A stretch of DNA of 6,449 bases from an uncultured Clostridia bacterium (GTDB taxonomy: Bacteria; Bacillota; Clostridia; Christensenellales; Aristaeellaceae): positions 1 to 6,449 of the forward strand of contig CAMOHY010000130.1 in the NCBI GenBank assembly GCA_946615495.1, in the 5' to 3' direction. Below, piece by piece: positions 1-4,382 of this stretch. Position 1 is the stretch's first letter, and each line of letters starts with the position of its first letter. A program made the translations under genes and the position numbers. Below the pieces are notes generated by a model. It was not told the origin of the DNA. It did no database searches and saw only the letters and a program-made list of their open reading frames with translations.

Positions 1-20
1 CGCGGCCCGGCTGGACGGAC

Positions 21-38
21 AATCGGCTTGCGCCGATT
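21..38 (-). promoter_or_regulatory. 5' leader hairpin with GNRA tetraloop
   Basis: A perfect 7-bp stem (AATCGGC with GCCGATT) closes a four-base loop that reads GCAA on the minus strand, a GNRA tetraloop. It would lie within the first 20 bases of the transcript from the promoter at 47-75. It could stabilise the 5' end of the RNA or be the first element of a longer leader. No U-run follows in either direction, so it is not a typical terminator. Confidence 0.4.
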
Positions 39-39
39 T

Positions 40-75
40 CCTCATCATTATACCACATTTTTCCCTATATTTCCA
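40..75 (-). promoter_or_regulatory. Outward sigma-A-like promoter with extended -10, reading off the left edge
   Basis: On the minus strand a perfect TATAAT lies at 52 to 47, preceded by TG one base upstream (TGGTATAAT), which makes an extended -10. A weaker -35 (TGGAAA, four of six to consensus) lies at 75 to 70 with a 17-base spacer. The predicted transcript would start near position 40 and run leftward into a gene outside the window. The surrounding bases are AT-rich, unlike the GC-rich coding DNA. This is a motif call only. Confidence 0.55.
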
Positions 76-116
76 CAAAACGGCAAATTCTTTCATTCTT
101 TTCTTCCCGTACGCTG

Positions 117-161
117 AAAAAGCCTCTGTTTCCGGTAGGCTACCAGAAACAGAGGCTTTTT
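117..161 (-). terminator. Intrinsic terminator of the flavin-reductase-like gene
   Basis: A 16-bp perfect stem (117-132 with 146-161) continues, after one mismatch, into a further GGTA/TACC pairing around a three-base loop. Read on the minus strand it ends in a T-run (121 to 117) and begins 14 bases past the gene's stop codon. The outer A/T arms make it terminator-like in both directions, but only the minus strand has a gene just upstream. Confidence 0.85.
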
Positions 162-175
162 CGCAAAATGTTTTT

Positions 176-748
176 TTACTTTTTCATCAGCGCCGCGCCC
201 GCGTTCCAGGCCTTGCCCACCTGTTCGCCGGACACATAGTAGCCGTGCTGGAACTGGTCGAAAATCAGCGCGTTCAGCCGGGCGGGGTCCACCTTGCCGT
301 TTTCGGAAAGCACGCTTTCCTCCGCCGCGGTGTTCACGATCTTGCCCACGATGGCGTAGAAGCTTTCCGTTTCCGTCACTTCCGCCAGCTCGCATTCCAT
401 GACTACGGGGAATTCCTCAATGATGGGCGCGTTCACAAATTCGCTCTTGACGGCGTGGTAGCCGGTGCGCTCGAATTTATCGGCCATTTTGTTCCCGGTG
501 GCGATGCCGAAGAAATCGGCCGCGTCCATATGCGCCTTATCGGCCAGGGCCACGGTGAACGCCTTGGTTTTCAGCAGGTTCTGGGTGGTCTTGTGGTCTT
601 CGTCAATAAACAGGGCAATGCGGTCGCTGTTGCAAATCATGCCCCAGGCGGCGTTCATCACGTTCACCTTTCCGTTTTCATCGTATGCGGCCACCATGAG
701 CACGGGCATGGGATAAACGGCCTGCACTACGCCAAGATTTTTCTTCAT
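176..748 (-). CDS. Flavin reductase-like (FMN-binding split-barrel) protein
   Basis: This 190-residue protein matches the flavin reductase-like / flavoredoxin family, small cytoplasmic proteins that bind FMN and pass electrons between NAD(P)H or partner proteins and flavin. Family features visible in order: YPMPV near residue 12, NVMNAAW at 29-35, HKTT at 52-55 in the phosphate-binding region, ADFFGIATG at 77-85, DKFE at 90-93, NAPIIEE at 106-112 and MECEL at 117-121. Length is normal. The ATG at 748 is preceded by AAAGGA about 11 bases upstream. It is transcribed away from an HxlR regulator gene, a common arrangement in which the regulator controls the flavoprotein, and it ends in a strong terminator, so it is probably monocistronic. 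The substrate cannot be predicted. There is no signal peptide or membrane segment. Confidence 0.88.
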   Translation of the reverse strand: MKKNLGVVQAVYPMPVLMVAAYDENGKVNVMNAAWGMICNSDRIALFIDEDHKTTQNLLKTKAFTVALADKAHMDAADFFGIATGNKMADKFERTGYHAVKSEFVNAPIIEEFPVVMECELAEVTETESFYAIVGKIVNTAAEESVLSENGKVDPARLNALIFDQFQHGYYVSGEQVGKAWNAGAALMKK

Positions 749-775
749 TCAGGTCCCATCCTTTCTTTTCGTCCA

Positions 776-804
776 TTGCCTTTCAGGCATAAATATGATA
801 TCAT
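776..804 (+). promoter_or_regulatory. Predicted promoter of the hxlR-macrodomain operon
   Basis: TTGCCT (776-781, four of six to consensus) and TATCAT (799-804, five of six) are separated by exactly 17 bases. Transcription would start near 811, just upstream of the inverted repeats at 823-862, so a repressor bound there would block elongation or initiation. The -10 overlaps the palindrome at 795-804. Confidence 0.5.
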
Positions 805-824
805 AAAGCCGTTCCAAAATACAA
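795..824 (-). promoter_or_regulatory. Predicted divergent promoter of the flavin-reductase-like gene
   Basis: On the minus strand TATCAT (800 to 795, five of six) is preceded, after an 18-base spacer, by TTGTAT (824 to 819, only three of six). The -10 comes from the same 10-bp palindrome, ATGATATCAT (795-804), that provides the plus-strand -10, so the two promoters overlap face to face. The weak -35 lowers confidence. Confidence 0.35.
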
Positions 825-862
825 GTACAAACATTTTTGTAAGGTACTTACTTGGAGGTAAG
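823..862. promoter_or_regulatory. Putative HxlR operator: nested inverted repeats ahead of hxlR
   Basis: Several inverted repeats overlap here: AAGTAC (823-828) with GTACTT (844-849); TACAAA (826-831) with TTTGTA (836-841); and a GTAAG/CTTAC series at 839-843, 847-851 and 858-862. HxlR-type regulators bind dyad sites containing TAC/GTA-type half-sites and usually control their own gene and the divergent neighbour, so this is the natural candidate operator. The last CTTAC/GTAAG pair encloses the hxlR ribosome binding site (GGAGG, 854-858). Confidence 0.5.
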
Positions 863-863
863 C

Positions 864-1226
864 ATGAGCCGAATTGAGGAAGCCGATTTTTCCCGCACGG
901 GGTACAGCTACACCCTGTCGCTGATTGCCGGCAAGTACAAGCCCATCATTCTTTATTGCCTGATGGAGTATGAGCCGGTGCGTTTCAATGAAATGCAGCG
1001 GTATTTAGGCAAAATAGCGGATAAAACCCTGAGCCTTACCCTCAAGGAATTGGAAAAGGACGGGCTGATTCACCGCAAAATGTATCCGGAGGTACCGCCG
1101 AAGGTGGAATACACGCTGACGGAGCGGGGCCATTCCCTGATGCGGGTGCTGGACCAGCTTTGCACCTGGGGCATGGAAAACAGGCCGGAGGAAAATGAGC
1201 GCGCCGGCGAAAGGAGCCAAGCATGA
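864..1226 (+). CDS. HxlR-family winged-helix transcriptional regulator
   Basis: This 120-residue DNA-binding protein belongs to the HxlR family (HxlR, YodB, HypR), which often senses electrophile, aldehyde or redox stress. Diagnostic stretches are LIAGKYKPIILY (20-31), RFNEMQRYLGKIADKTLSLTLKEL across the recognition helix region (40-63), and DGLIHRKMYPEVPPKVEYTLTERG (66-89), the characteristic wing. The ATG at 864 is preferred: GGAGG lies at 854-858, five bases upstream. An in-frame TTG at 852 would put the ribosome binding site inside the gene. The N-terminal Cys used as redox switch by YodB-type members is absent; the only cysteines are Cys32 and Cys100, so thiol sensing, if any, would differ. 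The stop codon overlaps the next gene's start (ATGA), indicating translational coupling with the macrodomain gene. It probably regulates itself and the divergent flavin-reductase-like gene. Confidence 0.92.
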   Translation: MSRIEEADFSRTGYSYTLSLIAGKYKPIILYCLMEYEPVRFNEMQRYLGKIADKTLSLTLKELEKDGLIHRKMYPEVPPKVEYTLTERGHSLMRVLDQLCTWGMENRPEENERAGERSQA

Positions 1227-2011
1227 ACCAACAGGAAAGATGCGCTGAGCTTATTGAAGCGCTGCTGAATGAAATGCCCCAATACCGGGATGTGGCCATT
1301 CCCGCCCTGCCGGATAAGCGCTGGGCCCTGCTGCGCAGCCTGATGAACGTGCGCCCGCCCAGGAAAGCCAGCGCCGCCTTCCTGCAAACCCAGGACGCCT
1401 TCCTGCGCCAAATGACCCAGGAAAAAGGCGTCGTGGACGCCGCTTCGCTGCCTGCCAGCCCCCGCGACCGCAGGCTGGCCCTCTGGCAGGGCGATATCAC
1501 CACCCTGCGGTGCGGCGCCATCGTCAACGCCGCCAACAGCCAAATGCTGGGCTGCTTTTCCCCCTGCCATGGGTGCATTGACAACATCATCCACACCATG
1601 AGCGGGGTGCAGCTGCGCTGGGCCTGCCATGAATTGATGCAGGCCCAGGGCCATGAGGAGCCCGCCGGGCAGGCCAAGATCACGCCGGGGTATAATCTGC
1701 CCTGCAAGTACGTGATCCACACCGTGGGCCCCATCGTGGAAGGCAAGCTAACGAAAGAGCATGAGCGCCTGTTGGCTTCCTGCTATCGAAGCTGCCTTGA
1801 ACTGGCCGACCAGTACCACCTGGAGAGCATTGCTTTTTGCTGCATCTCCACCGGCGTGTTCATGTTTCCCAACCAGCGGGCGGCGGAAATTGCGGTGGAA
1901 ACTGTGCGAAGCTATTATGAAGAAACCGGCAGCCAGATCAAAACCATATTCAATGTTTTTAAGGATTTGGATTGGGAGATATACCGGAGCATCCTATATG
2001 GAAAGCCTTGA
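1223..2011 (+). CDS. Zinc-dependent macrodomain protein-ADP-ribosylhydrolase
   Basis: This 262-residue protein matches the zinc-containing macrodomains of Firmicutes (the SauMacro/SpyMacro type), which remove ADP-ribose from proteins modified by SirTM sirtuins. The N-terminal helical extension (about 1-85) includes the family stretches LLRSLMNVRPP (36-46) and FLQTQDAFL (53-61). The macrodomain follows: WQGDIT (88-93), IVNAANSQMLGCF (100-112), putative zinc ligands Cys111, His116 and Cys118 in CFSPCHGC, CIDNIIH (118-124), GYNLPCKYVIHTVGPIV (156-172) and the phosphate loop CISTGVFMFP (207-216). All key residues are present, at the usual length. AAGGAG at 1211-1216 precedes the ATG by six bases, and the start overlaps the hxlR stop. 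Its expected partner, a SirTM-type sirtuin, is encoded further downstream (4383-5288) rather than next to it. Confidence 0.93.
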   Translation: MNQQERCAELIEALLNEMPQYRDVAIPALPDKRWALLRSLMNVRPPRKASAAFLQTQDAFLRQMTQEKGVVDAASLPASPRDRRLALWQGDITTLRCGAIVNAANSQMLGCFSPCHGCIDNIIHTMSGVQLRWACHELMQAQGHEEPAGQAKITPGYNLPCKYVIHTVGPIVEGKLTKEHERLLASCYRSCLELADQYHLESIAFCCISTGVFMFPNQRAAEIAVETVRSYYEETGSQIKTIFNVFKDLDWEIYRSILYGKP

Positions 2012-2249
2012 AGCAGGCGCCGCCTGATTCCATTTCATTTGTCCGTTTTTCCCGTCATTCTGCCGCCTGTGGAGGAATAAGCTTTTTATCGTCCGCAATG
2101 CAGTATTCTTGATATTTTTCAAAGCTGTAAAAGGCAACTGCCGCCCCTCCCCTATTCTGCTTACATACAAGTGTCCAAGGCAAAACAAGGAGCTGAGCCA
2201 GGAGGGGCCGGTTTACCGGCGCAGCCAAGCATGCTTTAAACGGGGTGAT
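2012..2249. other. Intergenic spacer, no gene seen
   Basis: This AT-richer 238-base gap separates the macrodomain gene from the hydrolase. It holds the weak dyad at 2014-2026, a TTGATA (2109-2114) without a well-placed -10, and a GCCGG-TTTA-CCGGC hairpin at 2207-2220. The hydrolase frame stays open upstream to an ATG at 2109, but that extension encodes a polar, low-complexity-looking N-terminus ahead of an evident signal peptide and is not believed. A promoter for the hydrolase probably lies here but cannot be placed. Confidence 0.5.
2014..2026 (+). terminator. Possible weak terminator after the macrodomain gene
   Basis: A short dyad, CAGGC-GCC-GCCTG, starts three bases after the stop codon and is followed by a T-rich but interrupted stretch to about 2050. 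The stem is only 5 bp and the U-run is broken, so termination would be inefficient at best. Confidence 0.25.
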
Positions 2250-3200
2250 ATGATGATTCGTGAAAAAGTACTCTCGCTGCTTTGTTTGCTGATGATCGGT
2301 TTAAGCGCAGCAGGCTGTCCGGCCGCGCTGGGTGAGGAAACGCGCTATTCCTATGAAATCTTTCCGCTTGAAAGGAATGGCATTGCGCTGCACCTTGACT
2401 GCGTGAAAGCAGAAAACGCCGATCCTGCCAAGCATATTCTGCTCATCCACGGTTCCACCTTTTCCTCCCATGAATTCGATATCGACTATCAGGATTACAG
2501 CCTGGTAAGAAGACTCGCCAGGGAGGGATACAACGTATGGAGGCTGGACATAGCGGGTTACGGACAATCTGACCCGGTGGAAGACGGATTTCTGCCGGAT
2601 ACCGCCTATGCGGCAGAGGACATTTATGCCGCGGTGGAAAAAATCGTGCAGGTCAGCGGACAGAACGAAATTGATGTGCTGGGCTGGAGCTGGGGCACCA
2701 TGACCGCCGGACGGTTTGCCGCGGAGCATCCGGAGCATGCAAGAAAACTGATCCTCTATGCCCCGATTCTGTCCGGCCTGGGCAGGCAGGAGCTTCATGA
2801 AGCATTCAGCCATAACACCTGGGAAAGCGCGGCGGAGGATTTTCAAAGAAACGCGGATGGAACGTTTGACCAGCATATAACGGACCCGGTTCTCATCGGC
2901 ATGTTCTGCTCCAGCTGCTGGCGCTACGACGGGGATTCCAGTCCAAGAGGATGGAGCAAAGACGCATTTGTGGATGAAAGCGTAAAGCTGATCGGCCTGG
3001 AACGAATTCCCGTCCCGACGCTGATCCTTTACGGCGATCAGGACCCCTATATGAACGCTGAATTGCTGCGCGGCGCGCTCGAACTTCTGCCGGAGGGGTC
3101 GGAGCGGCAGATGATCGCAGGCGGCTCCCATATCATGATATATGAGAAAAACTGCTATCAGGATTTTCAGAACAGCATTGTTGCGTTTCTGGAAAAGTGA
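2250..3200 (+). CDS. Exported alpha/beta-fold hydrolase
   Basis: This 316-residue serine hydrolase of the alpha/beta-hydrolase superfamily has a complete catalytic set: oxyanion region HGST (67-70), DIAGYGQSD (100-108), nucleophile elbow GWSWG with Ser147, acid Asp265 in YGDQDPY, and His294 in GGSHIMI. The N-terminus has a charged start (MMIREK), a hydrophobic core (residues 7-20) and LSAAGC, so it is exported. Cys23 could be lipid-modified, but Ala at -3 makes the lipobox marginal and cleavage by ordinary signal peptidase is also possible. The start is ATG at 2250 or 2253, behind GGGGTGAT (2242-2249). Substrate is unknown; esterase, lipase or peptidase activity all fit. It stands alone in the same direction as its neighbours, with gaps on both sides, so it may be an independent unit. 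Confidence 0.87.
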   Translation: MMIREKVLSLLCLLMIGLSAAGCPAALGEETRYSYEIFPLERNGIALHLDCVKAENADPAKHILLIHGSTFSSHEFDIDYQDYSLVRRLAREGYNVWRLDIAGYGQSDPVEDGFLPDTAYAAEDIYAAVEKIVQVSGQNEIDVLGWSWGTMTAGRFAAEHPEHARKLILYAPILSGLGRQELHEAFSHNTWESAAEDFQRNADGTFDQHITDPVLIGMFCSSCWRYDGDSSPRGWSKDAFVDESVKLIGLERIPVPTLILYGDQDPYMNAELLRGALELLPEGSERQMIAGGSHIMIYEKNCYQDFQNSIVAFLEK

Positions 3201-3244
3201 AACGCAGAACCTTCGGAAGTTATTCTACTGATGAACAGCGCAGC

Positions 3245-3265
3245 CGGACGGATTTATGCCGTCCG
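3245..3265 (+). terminator. GC-rich hairpin after the hydrolase gene
   Basis: A perfect 7-bp stem (CGGACGG with CCGTCCG) and 7-base loop lie 45 bases past the hydrolase stop codon. There is no downstream U-run (an A-rich stretch follows), so it is not a canonical intrinsic terminator. It may be a 3'-end stabilising or weak termination structure. Confidence 0.35.
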
Positions 3266-3295
3266 AAACGGTAATTTGGGTATCTTGCTGTAAAT

Positions 3296-3628
3296 TTGAA
3301 TAGCTCCATAAAAAGTAAAATCTGTTTTTTTGTTTTCCAATGCGCCGCCTTTGCTGGGCCGGCGCTGTCCTTTACCAATTACCGCTTCAAAAAAAACGTC
3401 TCCTTCATCGGCCTTTGCAATTTTTTGCGGCTGTTTAAATCCGCGCTGTTTGGGAAGGCCTTTCGCAATACGCTGATTATCAACGCCTACAGCATTATTT
3501 TCTGCTTTCCTTTTTCCATGATCTTTTCCGGCGTGGGGCTGGTGTGCGCGCTCGACTGGACGGCGATGCTTCTTGAGGAATTTCCCTTGCAGGCCTATCT
3601 TTGGAAAAAAGGGGGTTTGGAAGGGTGA
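3296..3628 (+). pseudogene. Decayed LplB-type sugar ABC transporter permease remnant
   Basis: The translation resembles a fragment of the LplB/UgpA-type carbohydrate ABC permease family. Counting from the TTG at 3296, residues 21-77 (3356-3526) read ALSFTNYRFKK, then GLCNFLRLFKS, then FRNTLIINAYSIIFCFPF. This follows the family pattern of a fixed-order FxDYxF, GxxNFxxLF and NTLxIxxYSxxFxFP region before the transmembrane core. The rest of a roughly 300-residue permease is missing, there is no convincing start codon or ribosome binding site, and no substrate-binding protein or second intact permease is nearby. The tail (about residues 83-105) reads WTAMLLEEFPLQAYLW, which loosely resembles the C-terminus of the partner permease (LplC type). 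A deletion joining the ends of two permease genes is possible but uncertain. Probably non-functional. Confidence 0.5.
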
Positions 3629-3744
3629 AACGCTCGCCGTAAGCTTTCCCGCGCCTTTGGCGGGATGAAGGCCAGCTGCCACGGTGGGCCGCCGGCGGAA
3701 AAGAAAGGAAGCCCTGGTTTTTTAAAAGTTTTTCGTTGTAACTA
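3629..3744. other. Intergenic stretch with an imperfect hairpin, no gene
   Basis: Between the permease remnant and the Rrf2 promoter there is an inverted repeat TCCCGC (3647-3652) with GCGGGA (3660-3665), and a T-rich stretch at 3718-3733 some 50 bases later. No open frame with a ribosome binding site was recognised. This may be more debris of the lost transport operon. Confidence 0.4.
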
Positions 3745-3773
3745 TTGACATTGCATCTTTAATGCAGTATAGT
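3745..3773 (+). promoter_or_regulatory. Near-consensus sigma-A promoter of the rrf2-sirTM region
   Basis: A perfect -35 TTGACA (3745-3750) and TATAGT (3768-3773, five of six) are separated by exactly 17 bases. This is the best promoter in the window. It should start transcription near 3780, about 73 bases before the Rrf2 start codon, and could serve rrf2, the sirtuin and the MATE gene. Confidence 0.82.
3751..3767. promoter_or_regulatory. Putative Rrf2 operator inside the promoter spacer
   Basis: The 17-base spacer contains a dyad: TGCAT (3752-3756) and ATGCA (3762-3766), separated by five bases. Its position between -35 and -10 suits autorepression by the Rrf2 protein encoded immediately downstream. 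The GCAT-n5-ATGC core is similar to the centre of the enterobacterial NsrR box, although the protein here lacks NsrR's cysteine cluster. Confidence 0.45.
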
Positions 3774-3852
3774 GGCTTCGCAAGATGGCTGGAGCCATTG
3801 CAGCAAAACCGAAAGCGTTGCAGAATAGAGACGTGAACGAGGAGGTGGGCAA

Positions 3853-4296
3853 ATGCAGATTTCCAGCCGGTTTACCATTGCGCTGCATATCTTCACCTGC
3901 GTGGATGTGTTTACGGACGAATATAAAGTGACCAGCGATTTCCTGGCCGCAAGCATCAACACCAACCCCGTTATCATCCGCAAAATCTTAACCCAGCTGA
4001 AAAACGCCGGATTGATCCGGGTGGCCCGCGGCACCGGCGGCATCGGGCTGACGCGGCCGCTTTCCGAAATCACCTTCCTGGATGTGTATCGGGCCATCGA
4101 CCCCGTTGAAAACGGCGACCTGTTCCACTTCCATGAAGCGCCCAATCCGCAGTGCCCCGTGGGGCGGAACATTCACGCGCTGCTGGATGATAAGCTGAAA
4201 GCCATCCAGGACGCCATGGAGGATAAGATGAAGGAATACTCCCTGGCGGACCTGCAAACGGGGATGCAGGAGCTTCTGGCCAATGAGAACCGATAG
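3853..4296 (+). CDS. Rrf2-family transcriptional regulator, YwnA-like
   Basis: This 147-residue winged-helix regulator has the Rrf2 N-terminus (MQISSRFTIALHIF), the recognition region SINTNPVIIRKILTQLKNAGLI (35-56) and the glycine-rich wing RGTGGIGLTRP (59-69). The sensor region HEAPNPQCPVGRNIHALLDD (94-113) resembles B. subtilis YwnA. Iron-sulfur members such as IscR and NsrR carry three clustered cysteines; here only Cys101 lies in that region (Cys16 is in the first helix). A thiol-based or non-cluster mechanism is therefore more likely. The ATG at 3853 has AGGAGGTG (3840-3847) well placed upstream. The gene has its own strong promoter with a dyad in the spacer, which suggests autorepression. 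It directly precedes the SirTM-type sirtuin gene on the same strand, so it is the likely regulator of that gene. Confidence 0.92.
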   Translation: MQISSRFTIALHIFTCVDVFTDEYKVTSDFLAASINTNPVIIRKILTQLKNAGLIRVARGTGGIGLTRPLSEITFLDVYRAIDPVENGDLFHFHEAPNPQCPVGRNIHALLDDKLKAIQDAMEDKMKEYSLADLQTGMQELLANENR

Positions 4297-4330
4297 GGAC
4301 TCCGGTGCTTCAGCCATCGGAGCCCCTTTT
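4296..4330 (+). terminator. Terminator or attenuator between rrf2 and the sirtuin gene
   Basis: Beginning at the last base of the Rrf2 stop codon, GGG-A-CTCCGGTG (4296-4307) pairs with CATCGGAG-C-CCC (4315-4326). The stem holds one A/C mismatch and one G-T wobble around a 7-base loop, and TTTT follows at 4327-4330. The short U-run suggests partial termination, which would lower sirtuin expression relative to the regulator. Confidence 0.55.
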
Positions 4331-4334
4331 CAAA

Positions 4335-4352
4335 GCCGGGAAACGGCCCGGC
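4335..4352 (+). repeat. Second hairpin upstream of the sirtuin gene
   Basis: A perfect 6-bp GC stem (GCCGGG with CCCGGC) around a 6-base loop follows the preceding terminator-like hairpin by four bases and lies about 15 bases before the sirtuin ribosome binding region. No U-run follows. It may protect the 5' end of a processed sirTM transcript or affect translation. Confidence 0.4.
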
Positions 4353-4382
4353 AAAGGCAAATAAGAAAGGATGAACGCACGA

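Noticed and set aside
852..863. TTG start for hxlR at 852
   Set aside because: It would place the GGAGG ribosome binding site inside the coding sequence; ATG 864 is properly spaced behind it.
245..877. A 210-codon plus-strand open frame opposite the flavin-reductase-like gene
   Set aside because: It is antisense to a gene with clear family motifs, is rich in His/Gly from GC-rich complementary codons, lacks a ribosome binding site and matches no family by eye.
1042..1746. Long minus-strand open frames opposite hxlR and the macrodomain gene
   Set aside because: They are complementary shadows of well-recognised plus-strand genes, with no family motifs of their own.
2109..2249. N-terminal extension of the alpha/beta hydrolase to ATG 2109
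   Set aside because: It would bury the signal peptide 47 residues inside the protein, has no good ribosome binding site, and GGGGTGAT lies directly before ATG 2250.
3785..3994. Leader open frame starting at ATG 3785 and overlapping the Rrf2 gene in another frame
   Set aside because: There is no ribosome binding site ahead of it and the overlapping Rrf2 gene has a strong one; most likely chance.
3853..4296. Calling the Rrf2 regulator NsrR or IscR because of the promoter dyad
   Set aside because: The three clustered cysteines needed for the iron-sulfur cluster are absent; the sensor region resembles YwnA instead.
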